Assembly (NCBI GenBank): GCA_946885335.1
Contig: CAMPGG010000119.1
Span: forward strand, 1 to 9,515
Source of the DNA: an uncultured Chitinophagaceae bacterium
Lineage (GTDB): Bacteria; Bacteroidota; Bacteroidia; Chitinophagales; Chitinophagaceae
Reading direction: 5' to 3'
Length of the DNA: 9,515 bases
In this document: positions 1 through 6,984 of the stretch, one piece after another
How positions within the stretch are numbered: the stretch's first letter is position 1
How the letters are laid out: each line of letters begins with the position of its first letter
The notes under the pieces: generated by a model
What the model saw: the letters and a program-made list of their open reading frames with translations, nothing else
The model's database searches: none
What the model was told of the DNA's origin: nothing
Made by a program: the position numbers and the translations under genes

Positions 1-336
1 CGCAACCTGGAACGCCTGGCAAAAAGAGCTTTTATGGGACTCGCTAAAACAGGTGGCATTGCAAGCAATGGAAGCGGAGATTATGTAATCGCTTTCTCTA
101 CCAACCCCGGCTCATTCATTTCACATGATGCAAAGGATCCCTTAATTCAACAATCATTTTTGAGCAACGATGCCATGTCGCCATTATTTATGGCCGCGAA
201 TGAAGCTACGGAAGAAGCTATACTCAATTCCTTATTCATGGCTGAAACAATGAAAGGGAAGCGGGGAAGAATCGTGGAGGCATTGCCGTTAGATAAGGTT
301 ATCCCTCTTTTAAAAAAATACAAAAAAATTCCTTAA
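1..336 (+). CDS. P1/DmpA-family (S58) peptidase, C-terminal fragment
   Basis: The reading frame is open from the first base (RNLERLAKRAFMGLAKTGG...) and gives 111 residues before the TAA at 334-336; the true start lies left of the window. The segment NGSGDYVIAFST followed by NDAMSPLFMAANEATEEAI and a closing VEALPLDKV is the typical end of P1/DmpA-like N-terminal nucleophile peptidases. In that family the precursor cleaves itself before a catalytic Ser, and the enzyme removes N-terminal residues from peptides, amides or esters, sometimes with D- or beta-amino acid specificity. The nucleophile and the cleavage site are upstream, so activity cannot be judged here. The ATG at 34 is internal and should not be used as a start. 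The stop overlaps the next start by one base (TAATG), which implies an operon with the aminotransferase. Family assignment is confident; the substrate is unknown. Confidence 0.86.
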   Translation, partial: RNLERLAKRAFMGLAKTGGIASNGSGDYVIAFSTNPGSFISHDAKDPLIQQSFLSNDAMSPLFMAANEATEEAILNSLFMAETMKGKRGRIVEALPLDKVIPLLKKYKKIP

Positions 337-1148
337 TGGTTGCTTTCATCAACGACCGGTTTATGAAACTGGAAGATGCTCATTTACATATCAGCGATCT
401 TTCCATTCAACGGGGCTATGCGGCTTTTGATTTTTTGCGAACACAGGATTTCAAACCACTATTTATAGATGATTACCTGGATCGTTTTTTCCGCTCCATT
501 GAATTGCTTCAGTTAAATACAGAATTCAATAAGCAACAGGTAAAAAAAATTATCCATCAGCTGATTGAGAAAAATAATTTGCCCGTTTCCGGTATTCGCA
601 TGATGATGACCGGTGGCTATTCACCTGGAGGTTATGAACCTGCTACACCTAACCTGGTCATCACCCAACAAATATTGCAGGTTCCACCAACAGATGATTT
701 GAAACCAGGTATAAAAGTGATCACGTATGAATACCAAAGAGATCTGCCTGAAATAAAATCCATCAATTACCTGGTGGGCGTTTGGCTGCAACAAAAAGTA
801 AAAGAAGAAAATGCTTTTGATGTTCTTTATTATAAAAACAACCTGGTAACAGAATTTCCCCGGTCCAATATCTTTATCGTCAGCAAACTAGGTGAACTGA
901 TCACAAATGAAAAAAATATTTTGGAAGGAATTACCCGGAAAAAAGTGTTGGAACTGGCGGCTGATAAGTTTCCCGTGAGGATAAAAGATATCACACTGGA
1001 TGAAATAAAAAATGCCGCTGAAGTTTTTATGACCAGCACCACCAAAAGAATTTTGCCCATAATACAGGTTGATGAAACTTTAATCAATCATGGCCAGGTC
1101 GGTCAAACGACAAAGGCGTTACATTCTGCCTTTTTATCATTTGAATAA
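336..1148 (+). CDS. Class IV PLP-dependent aminotransferase (BCAT/D-amino acid aminotransferase/ADC lyase superfamily)
   Basis: The 270-residue product has the class IV fold-type landmarks. These are HISDLSIQRGYAAFDFLRT (residues 18-36), Arg50 in DYLDRFF as a likely PLP-phosphate ligand, and Lys141 in EIKSINYL as the expected Schiff-base lysine. Next come Glu173 in VTEFPRSNIF (expected to contact the PLP ring nitrogen), ILEGITR (195-201) that helps hold the phosphate, and MTSTTKRILPI (232-242). The family moves amino groups between amino acids and keto acids, or eliminates pyruvate from aminodeoxychorismate. The length is nearer to D-amino acid aminotransferase or ADC lyase than to longer branched-chain enzymes, so the substrate stays open. 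The ATG at 336 shares its A with the stop of the upstream peptidase gene, consistent with translational coupling. The enzyme is probably cytoplasmic. No terminator is evident in the 138 bp after it. Confidence 0.88.
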   Translation: MVAFINDRFMKLEDAHLHISDLSIQRGYAAFDFLRTQDFKPLFIDDYLDRFFRSIELLQLNTEFNKQQVKKIIHQLIEKNNLPVSGIRMMMTGGYSPGGYEPATPNLVITQQILQVPPTDDLKPGIKVITYEYQRDLPEIKSINYLVGVWLQQKVKEENAFDVLYYKNNLVTEFPRSNIFIVSKLGELITNEKNILEGITRKKVLELAADKFPVRIKDITLDEIKNAAEVFMTSTTKRILPIIQVDETLINHGQVGQTTKALHSAFLSFE

Positions 1149-1238
1149 AGGATGATTAACTTCTAACAAAACATCATAAACCTTTCAAAAAAACAGGTTG
1201 CTTTTATAAAACTCCTTCAACACCTCGGCCGAACGTGG

Positions 1239-1246
1239 TAACTTGC
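1239..1246 (+). promoter_or_regulatory. Weak promoter candidate for the helicase gene
   Basis: GGTAACTTGCAG resembles the Bacteroidota -7 element TAnnTTTG but has TTGC in place of TTTG. It lies about 40 bp before the helicase ATG. No TTG or TTTG at the expected -33 distance is present, so the call rests on position and partial match only. The rest of the 1149-1286 gap shows nothing recognisable. Confidence 0.25.
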
Positions 1247-1286
1247 AGACTTACCAGTTTACATAAAGCGCAGATTGATTTGAATT

Positions 1287-3641
1287 ATGAATGATTATTT
1301 AAGTGGATTAAATGAAAAACAGCGGGAAGCCGTATTGCACAAGGACGGACCGATCATGATTGTTGCGGGTGCAGGAAGTGGAAAAACAAAAGTGCTGACA
1401 ACCCGCATTGCCCACCTGATGGCGGCACACCAGGTAGATTCCTTCAATATCCTCGCCTTAACATTTACCAATAAGGCGGCAAAAGAAATGAAGGAAAGGG
1501 TTGAACATATTTTGGGAAATAATGAAGCCCGTAATTTATATATCGGAACATTTCACAGTGTGTTTGCCCGCATTTTACGCAGTGAAGCACCGCGAATGGG
1601 ATATCCTTCCAATTTTACCATTTACGATACGGATGATGCAAAGTCAGTTGTGAAAACCGTGGTGAATGAGTTGAACCTGGATGATAAACATTATAAAGCA
1701 AACATTGTTTATAATCGCATATCATCAGCCAAAAATGCCCTGGTATCGCCGGCAGAATATGCAACCGATTATTATATTCAGCAGGAAGATATGCGCAGCA
1801 ACCGGCCGGCTATTTCACAGATCTATGCGGCATATGCCAAACGCTGTTTTAAGAATGGCGCAATGGATTTCGATGATCTCTTATTGAAATTTTACGAGTT
1901 GCTGAAACATTTCCCGGATGCATTGAGCAAGTACCAGCATAAGTTTAAATATATTTTGATTGACGAGTACCAGGATACAAACCCTGCACAATATGAAATC
2001 ATCAAACTGCTTGGCGCCATGCACGAAAATGTTTGCGTGGTAGGCGATGACGCACAAAGTATTTACAGTTTCAGGGGTGCCACCATTCAAAACATTCTGC
2101 AGTTTCAAAAAGACTATGATGATGTTAAGCTGGTTAAACTTGAACAAAATTATCGCAGCACCCAAAATATTTTGAAAGTAGCTAACGATGTTATCAGTAA
2201 TAACAAAGGACAGATACCAAAAGAATTGTGGACGGATAATAAGCAGGGAGAAAAGATCAAGCTGGTAAGAACAATGACCGATAACGAAGAAGGTAAATTT
2301 GTTGCGGACACCATTCAGGAACAAAAACTCCGGAATCATTTTTACAACCGGGATTTTGCCATTCTTTACCGCACAAATGCCCAGAGCCGTGCTTTTGAAG
2401 AAAGCCTGCGCCGGATGAATATCGGTTATACTATTTATGGCGGCATCAGCTTTTACCAACGCAAAGAAATCAAGGACCTGCTGGCTTACCTGCGTGTCAT
2501 TGTAAATCCCAATGATGAAGAGGCGTTGAAACGCATCATCAATTACCCCGCCAGAGGAATTGGAAAAACATCGGTTGATAAAGCGGTGCTGGCAGCCAAT
2601 GAAAATGATATCAGTATGTGGCAGGTATTGGAAAATGCTTCTCAATACGGCTATCGTGCAGGCACATTAGAGGCCATCAGCAATTTTGTTATCCTGGTCA
2701 AAATGCTGCAAAGTGAGCTTACAAAAAAGAATGCTTATGATGTGGCCTTCCTGGCTGGTAAACAATCAGGACTGGTAAAAGATCTTTTTGAAAGACGGGC
2801 GGAAGGCGATGATGCTATTCAGCGATACGAGAACATCCAGGAATTATTAAACTCCATAAAAGAATTTACTGAAACGCCCGGCAATACAGAAAGTGGGGAG
2901 GTGGGTGATAAGAGCCTGGGTGCCTACCTGCAACAGATCAGCCTTTTAACGGATGCGGATGAAAAAGATCCCAATGCGGATACGGTAAAACTCATGACCA
3001 TTCATGCCGCCAAAGGACTGGAATTCGGTTGCGTTTTTGCCTGTGGTTTAGAGGAATTGCTTTTCCCCAATGCCATGAGCATCAATACCAGGGAAGAACT
3101 GGAAGAAGAAAGACGTTTATTTTATGTAGTGATTACCCGTGCCAAACAAAGGTTGTGGATCACGTATGCCAATACACGCTATAAGTTTGGCCAGTTAGTA
3201 CAAAACGAACCCAGCAGGTTTATCAGTGAACTGCCCGAAGAATACCTTGACCGCAGTTTTGCTGGCGGAGGTGTTCGGAACCAACAGGGATCGGCTTCTT
3301 TTTTTGGATCTGCCTATGACAGAATGAAAGGAGGTTTCGGGTCAAGTTCAGCAAAGCAGGCCGAAAGGCAGTATGGACCACCCCCCCAAAAAGATAAACC
3401 ATCTTACTTACCAGTAAATCCACCCCAAAAAACAATAGAACATAAACCCAGCGCCGATTTTACCCCAAGCGATACTTCCGGTTTGCAACCAGGGCAAAAA
3501 GTGGAACACCAGAAATTTGGATTTGGGGAAGTACTTAAAATGGAAGGTTCTGCACATAATCCCATTGCAACCGTAAAATTTGAGCACAATGGTGAAAAGA
3601 AGATCATGCTTAACTATGCCAAGTTGCGGATCTATGAATAA
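1287..3641 (+). CDS. uvrD: UvrD/PcrA-type superfamily 1A ATP-dependent 3'-5' DNA helicase
   Basis: The 784-residue protein carries the complete SF1A helicase motif set in order. It has the Q motif LNEKQREAV (8-16), Walker A AGAGSGKT (27-34), motif Ia LALTFTNKAAKEM (56-68), and Ib IGTFHSVFARIL (86-97). It continues with motif II ILIDEYQDTNPAQY (223-236), III VVGDDAQSIYSFRGA (251-265), IV LEQNYRSTQNIL (285-296), YGGISFYQRKEIKD (384-397), V LMTIHAAKGLEF (569-580) and VI EEERRLFYVVITRAK (606-620). Motif VI has Val where many homologues have Gly or Ala. A Gly/Pro/Ser-rich linker (about 660-730) leads to GQKVEHQKFGFGEVLKMEG (736-754), the Tudor-like C-terminal domain that in PcrA/UvrD contacts RNA polymerase. 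The family unwinds DNA in nucleotide excision and mismatch repair, backs up stalled polymerase, and strips recombinase. Length and motifs are those of an intact enzyme. The start is supported by the Q motif lying directly after it. Confidence 0.97.
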   Translation: MNDYLSGLNEKQREAVLHKDGPIMIVAGAGSGKTKVLTTRIAHLMAAHQVDSFNILALTFTNKAAKEMKERVEHILGNNEARNLYIGTFHSVFARILRSEAPRMGYPSNFTIYDTDDAKSVVKTVVNELNLDDKHYKANIVYNRISSAKNALVSPAEYATDYYIQQEDMRSNRPAISQIYAAYAKRCFKNGAMDFDDLLLKFYELLKHFPDALSKYQHKFKYILIDEYQDTNPAQYEIIKLLGAMHENVCVVGDDAQSIYSFRGATIQNILQFQKDYDDVKLVKLEQNYRSTQNILKVANDVISNNKGQIPKELWTDNKQGEKIKLVRTMTDNEEGKFVADTIQEQKLRNHFYNRDFAILYRTNAQSRAFEESLRRMNIGYTIYGGISFYQRKEIKDLLAYLRVIVNPNDEEALKRIINYPARGIGKTSVDKAVLAANENDISMWQVLENASQYGYRAGTLEAISNFVILVKMLQSELTKKNAYDVAFLAGKQSGLVKDLFERRAEGDDAIQRYENIQELLNSIKEFTETPGNTESGEVGDKSLGAYLQQISLLTDADEKDPNADTVKLMTIHAAKGLEFGCVFACGLEELLFPNAMSINTREELEEERRLFYVVITRAKQRLWITYANTRYKFGQLVQNEPSRFISELPEEYLDRSFAGGGVRNQQGSASFFGSAYDRMKGGFGSSSAKQAERQYGPPPQKDKPSYLPVNPPQKTIEHKPSADFTPSDTSGLQPGQKVEHQKFGFGEVLKMEGSAHNPIATVKFEHNGEKKIMLNYAKLRIYE

Positions 3642-3666
3642 CAGAATGCGAAAATTACATGTATCT

Positions 3667-3674
3667 TATTTTTG
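3667..3674 (+). promoter_or_regulatory. Bacteroidota-type promoter -7 element for the 721-residue exported protein
   Basis: TATTTTTG matches the TAnnTTTG consensus exactly, in the context CTTATTTTTGTAATAG, 93 bp before the ATG at 3760. No clear -33 TTG element is seen at the usual distance. It falls in the gap just after the helicase stop, which suggests the exported protein has its own promoter and a leader of roughly 80 nt. This is a motif match only. Confidence 0.4.
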
Positions 3675-3759
3675 TAATAGAACATTGTAGATAATTCGCT
3701 ACAGCACAACCTTTTCCTGTTTCAGTCCATCTGTAAAGTCAACTGGCATAATAATATAA

Positions 3760-5925
3760 ATGATGAGTTTGATGAAAAAAATTTTAAAGTGTATACTGGT
3801 AGTGGTTTTAATGGTTCCTTTTCATGTTTATTCCCAATCCACCAATATCAATTCCTATCAGCTGAAACAAACCCAGGTTCTGCTTGAAGACGAACAGGAA
3901 AATTTTGGTCAGTTTATTAAGCAACTTGATTTTGACCCTAATGTAAAGGCTTCGGTTGAACGGTTTGTGATGAATGATATTGATGACCTGAAAGAAGATA
4001 TCTACAAATCAAAAGATCTTTCAAATGAGGATAAATGGAAAGCGGCCCGGAGTATGCAATTTTTTATAACATCACTCAAAACAGAATTAAACCGGAAAAA
4101 ATTCAGTGTTTACAAGATGCCTACGGCCCTGGAAGCTTACCGGGAGCTTTTACCAATGGTGATGAATGATGAACCCATTGAACGTAAAGTAAGTGATTTG
4201 AACTGGCGCACCCTGCAATTATTAACCAATAGTTTTTGGCAATACCCTGCAGGAAAATTTTTGGAGAGCTATACTACTTATCGCCGTATAAAAAGTTCAC
4301 CAGAATTTATTTTATCTTTTTTAGAAAGCAATCCTGATTTTATTTACCGGGATTCGCTGTTACACACTTTTGCCTCTCAATATCCAAATGAGTTGCTGGA
4401 TTATCTTAAAACCAGGCAAAATTCTTTTTCAAAATATATCCGTAACAGTGAGTATCCTGCTATTCAACAAATCGTTTCTTTAACCGGAAATATCAATGCA
4501 TCGGAGATTGTTCCTTTTACCGAGTTAGTGGTCAATAATAATATTACTATAGACTCTGTTTTAAAAAGCCGGCGTGATGTAACACAATATTTTCAGTTGC
4601 TGGTTGATAATGTTATAGCAAACAACCAACAGGCAGAAATACCATCCTATCAAAAAGCGCTTATGGGTGCTATTTATGATAAGTCGCTGTCGTTTTATAT
4701 CAAAGAGATCAACTTTTTGCATAATGAAAGAGATGCTGTTCGTTTTGCCAGTGTAAATGACTTACGCCCACAGGATCTTTATTACATTATTACAACTGCT
4801 TCCCAGGACATGTATACATCCACCTACCTGGGATTATATCGAAGGTTAACTGAGCAGATTAAAAATAATCCAGCTGATACATTATTCCGGATTGTTGAAT
4901 ACGACCAGTTCCGGAAATTCATGGCTATTGCAGCTAACTACAATACACTGCTTGATTTTTTCAAGCGAATGCCCATTGAAACCGCCCGTGAAGTGTTGCA
5001 TCATTTCATTGCGGAAATCGATATGGATACCCTGGATGATGATGAATTAATTTCTGAAGTGATGGATGTGGCGGATGCTTTTCTTTCTCTTTCTAAAGAT
5101 CCTGAACTGGGAGCAATGGTAAAAAATGAATTAACAAGATCATTGGCCAGTTACAAGGAAAGAAACATTTATCATGGTGTGCGGGTTTTCCAGATCCTGA
5201 ACCAGGCTTATGATGCCATTGCACAAAATGATGATGCCAGTAAGTTGCGCACCATTTATAATTATGAAAATATCAGCCTGACATCTTTATTGAATAATGC
5301 GGATACCGTTTATGAAGTTGTTCTTTTTTATGGTGATGAAGATGGAATTAATTCGTACAGGAGTTTCATGAATATTTTTAAAGACACCACCCAGTGGAAA
5401 ATGGAATCTAATACCGCCTGGACAACCATCCGAAGTGTACAGGGACAGCCACTGACCATACTTGCCAACCTGCCGCTGGATTATGAGTCCAAGCAGGATC
5501 TAAGTGCGCAGGATTCAATGTTTATGTACATGAAAGACAACCATATTAACCCTTCCGTGCTTGTGCACCGCGGGCATAGTTATCATTTGGAAAATACATT
5601 AAAAAGATTGACTCCCTATACCAAGCTCGCCGTTTTAGGCTCTTGTGGTGGTTATAATAATATTAAACAAATTGTTTCTGCAAATCCTGATATACAGATC
5701 ATTGCATCTAAACAGGTTGGCGCCATGGCTATTAATGATCCTATGTTGAATGCAATAAATATGCGTTTAATTGAAGGCAGCAACCTGTATTGGGAACCAT
5801 TGTGGAAATCATTGGAGGAGAACTTTAAAAAAGATGCAGGCACCAGCCAGCTTTTTGATGAATATGTGCCACCCTATAAAAATGTTGGTGTATTTGTTTA
5901 CCGACTTTATAATGCAGATCAGTAA
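3760..5925 (+). CDS. Exported protein of unknown function with a candidate clan CD-like (caspase/gingipain/CHAT-type) C-terminal domain
   Basis: The 721 residues start with a basic, hydrophobic signal peptide; KKILKCILVVVLMVPFHVYS precedes a likely signal peptidase I site near residue 25, so the product is periplasmic or secreted. Starts at residues 1, 2 or 5 are all possible. Residues about 30-510 are rich in predicted amphipathic helices with few Gly/Pro and match no domain I recognise. The last 200 residues look alpha/beta: VYEVVLFYGDEDG (517-529), LTILANLPLD (565-574), NPSVLVHRGHSYH (597-609), TKLAVLGSCGG (621-631), IQIIASKQVG (645-654) and a closing strand NVGVFVYRLY (708-717). A strand ending in His (603 or 606), followed by a strand ending in SCGG (Cys629), parallels the His-Cys dyad layout of clan CD peptidases. 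The dyad spacing of 23-26 residues is short for that clan. Catalysis is an inference. No frameshift or internal stop is seen. Confidence 0.85.
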   Translation: MMSLMKKILKCILVVVLMVPFHVYSQSTNINSYQLKQTQVLLEDEQENFGQFIKQLDFDPNVKASVERFVMNDIDDLKEDIYKSKDLSNEDKWKAARSMQFFITSLKTELNRKKFSVYKMPTALEAYRELLPMVMNDEPIERKVSDLNWRTLQLLTNSFWQYPAGKFLESYTTYRRIKSSPEFILSFLESNPDFIYRDSLLHTFASQYPNELLDYLKTRQNSFSKYIRNSEYPAIQQIVSLTGNINASEIVPFTELVVNNNITIDSVLKSRRDVTQYFQLLVDNVIANNQQAEIPSYQKALMGAIYDKSLSFYIKEINFLHNERDAVRFASVNDLRPQDLYYIITTASQDMYTSTYLGLYRRLTEQIKNNPADTLFRIVEYDQFRKFMAIAANYNTLLDFFKRMPIETAREVLHHFIAEIDMDTLDDDELISEVMDVADAFLSLSKDPELGAMVKNELTRSLASYKERNIYHGVRVFQILNQAYDAIAQNDDASKLRTIYNYENISLTSLLNNADTVYEVVLFYGDEDGINSYRSFMNIFKDTTQWKMESNTAWTTIRSVQGQPLTILANLPLDYESKQDLSAQDSMFMYMKDNHINPSVLVHRGHSYHLENTLKRLTPYTKLAVLGSCGGYNNIKQIVSANPDIQIIASKQVGAMAINDPMLNAINMRLIEGSNLYWEPLWKSLEENFKKDAGTSQLFDEYVPPYKNVGVFVYRLYNADQ

Positions 5926-5926
5926 T

Positions 5927-5942
5927 TTTATACTGGTATAAA
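5927..5942 (+). repeat. Short perfect inverted repeat ahead of the RAYT gene
   Basis: TTTATAC-TG-GTATAAA is a perfect 7-bp inverted repeat with a 2-nt centre. It begins two bases after the stop of the upstream gene and ends 22 bp before the transposase ATG. The centre is too small for a stable RNA hairpin, so it is better read as a possible protein-binding palindrome than as a terminator. It does not resemble the GTTCC palindromes found after the transposase. Confidence 0.35.
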
Positions 5943-5964
5943 GTTTGTCAAAAATCTTCTTGCT

Positions 5965-6543
5965 ATGCAGGCTGGAAATTATAATATCAATAATGGAAGT
6001 TGCTATTGTGTAACGCTCAATGTTGTCGATTGGGTAGATATTTTTATTCGGCCGGTATATAAAAATGTAATTGTTGATTCACTTAATTTATTTGTAGAAA
6101 AGAAAGGACTCATTATACATGCCTGGTGTTTAATGAGCAATCATTTACATCTTGTGGCCCGCACCCGGGAAGATTTTCAATGGCCATATATTTTAAGAGA
6201 TTTCAAACGCTATACAACAAAAGAAATTCTGTCGGAACTGGATAACGAAATAGAGCCGGATTGCCGTCGCAAATGGATGATGCAACGTTTTGAAAGCCCG
6301 GTTAATGTTACCCGCCAGTTAGCTAAATATCATTTTTGGCAGGATAATAATCACCCGGAACTTTGCCCGGGCAGTGATCCTGGAGCCATTCAGCAAAAAA
6401 TTTTATATATACATCAAAACCCGGTAAGGGTTGTATTGGTTGATCAACCGGAATCATATATATATAGTTCTGCCCGTGATTATAAAGGCAAACGCGGGTT
6501 GGTAAAGATTGAACCATTCAAGGTCCTTCACAACAAAAAATAA
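5965..6543 (+). CDS. REP-associated tyrosine transposase (RAYT), IS200/IS605-like Y1 HUH nuclease
   Basis: The 192-residue protein matches the Y1 transposase family. It has YCVTLNVVDWVDIFIRPVYK near the N terminus, and AWCLMSNHLHLVAR (53-66) containing the HUH metal-binding pair His60 and His62. LRDFKRYTTKEIL (77-89), YHFWQDNNHPE (122-132) and ILYIHQNPVRVVLV (146-159) follow, the last with Tyr148 as the probable nucleophile, then SYIYSSARDYKGKRGLV. All expected catalytic residues are present and the frame is intact. RAYTs are usually single-copy, do not behave as simple insertion sequences, and nick single-stranded DNA at small palindromic REP elements. The array of GTTCC palindromes starting about 40 bp downstream fits that role. 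No second transposase, tnpB or classical IS ends are seen. The start at 5965 gives the usual short lead-in before the first strand. Confidence 0.92.
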   Translation: MQAGNYNINNGSCYCVTLNVVDWVDIFIRPVYKNVIVDSLNLFVEKKGLIIHAWCLMSNHLHLVARTREDFQWPYILRDFKRYTTKEILSELDNEIEPDCRRKWMMQRFESPVNVTRQLAKYHFWQDNNHPELCPGSDPGAIQQKILYIHQNPVRVVLVDQPESYIYSSARDYKGKRGLVKIEPFKVLHNKK

Positions 6544-6555
6544 ATTTTTTATTAA

Positions 6556-6746
6556 GGTAGATAGCGATGCTGTAAACCACCGTTCCATAGGAACGTTTTA
6601 TAAATTATTTGGAATATAAATACACAATGCGTTCCGATGGAACGCTATAAATACCCCTTCATATTTTTTCTACCTACAATGTGTTTCAACGGAACATAGT
6701 TACTCTATATCATTCTCATTTGTTCCGTAGGAATATTTTATGGGTA
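6556..6746 (+). repeat. REP-like palindrome array next to the RAYT gene
   Basis: Four short palindromes share a TTCC-nnn-GGAA core with a 3-nt loop. Unit 1 is CGTTCC-ATA-GGAACG (6581-6595). Unit 2 is GCGTTCC-GAT-GGAACGC (6629-6645). Unit 3 is TGTTTC-AAC-GGAACA (6682-6696, one G/T wobble). Unit 4 is TGTTCC-GTA-GGAATA (6721-6735, one wobble). Their centres are 49, 52 and 39 bp apart. GGTAG occurs at 6556-6560 and its complement CTACC at 6670-6674. Read on the - strand, unit 3 followed by GTAGGTAGAAAAAATAT aligns with unit 4 followed on the + strand by a GGGTAA...AAAAATAT tail. Units 3 and 4 are therefore inverted copies, as in bacterial interspersed mosaic elements. The location beside a RAYT supports a REP identity; whether these are its targets is an inference. 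Confidence 0.75.
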
Positions 6747-6879
6747 ACAGAAAAATATTTTTTCGAATACGCCTGGCCGTTTTTTTCTCCTTCAAATCAA
6801 TATTTAAAAAGGTTGCATTAAACCCTTGTTAATTTAATTCGTCTATTACACTACAAGCCACAAGTGCTTTTTAATAACC

Positions 6880-6897
6880 GATCATTCCACCATGATC
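6880..6897 (+). repeat. Inverted repeat GATCAT-n6-ATGATC in the leader
   Basis: GATCAT TCCACC ATGATC is a perfect 6-bp inverted repeat with a 6-nt centre, about 88 bp before the ATG at 6985. It could be an operator half-site pair or a small RNA hairpin. Nothing in the sequence decides between them. Confidence 0.35.
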
Positions 6898-6907
6898 AGA
6901 AACTGCA

Positions 6908-6941
6908 AATAATTTTTCATCTGCTTAAGATGAAAATTATT
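6908..6941 (+). promoter_or_regulatory. Long AT-rich hairpin in the 5' leader of the Lys/Ala-rich exported protein gene
   Basis: AATAATTTTTCATCT (6908-6922) is complementary to AGATGAAAATTATT (6928-6941) apart from one bulged base, with a 5-nt GCTTA loop. The stem is about 14 bp, mostly A/U, and ends 43 bp before the ATG. A third partial copy, AATAATTTTTAAT, lies at 6949-6961 and could compete with the left arm for pairing with the right arm. It is not followed by a T-run on the + strand, so a terminator is unlikely; an mRNA leader structure is the better reading. Confidence 0.45.
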
Positions 6942-6984
6942 AAAAAGAATAATTTTTAATCACGTAAAATTTAAAACAAAAGCT

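Larger units (their letters stand above)
6544..6984 (+). other. 441-bp intergenic region: REP-like array followed by an AT-rich leader
   Basis: The left half holds the four-palindrome array. The right half (about 6747-6984) is AT-rich and has no convincing open frame, tRNA or ncRNA. It contains two inverted repeats (6880-6897 and 6908-6941), listed separately. No exact TAnnTTTG promoter was found, so the start of transcription for the gene at 6985 is unknown. No clear intrinsic terminator for the transposase gene is seen apart from palindrome unit 1, which is followed by TTTTAT and could weakly serve. Confidence 0.6.

Noticed and set aside
34..336. Complete 100-residue small gene at the left edge
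   Set aside because: The frame is open through base 1 and the upstream residues match the same peptidase family, so this is the end of a longer gene.
1881..2645. A 254-codon open frame on the - strand opposite the helicase gene
   Set aside because: It lies wholly opposite conserved helicase motifs, its translation resembles no known family, and open antisense frames are common in such genes.
5965..6543. Ordinary IS200/IS605 insertion sequence
   Set aside because: No tnpB and no terminal hairpin pair flanking the gene are seen; the palindromes lie on one side only and fit a REP array better.
6581..6735. CRISPR-like array
   Set aside because: The units are short palindromes of differing sequence, not identical direct repeats with unique spacers, and no cas gene is near.
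6761..6790. Terminator around GCCTGGCCGTTTTTTT
   Set aside because: The T-run is present but the preceding bases form no stem longer than about four pairs.
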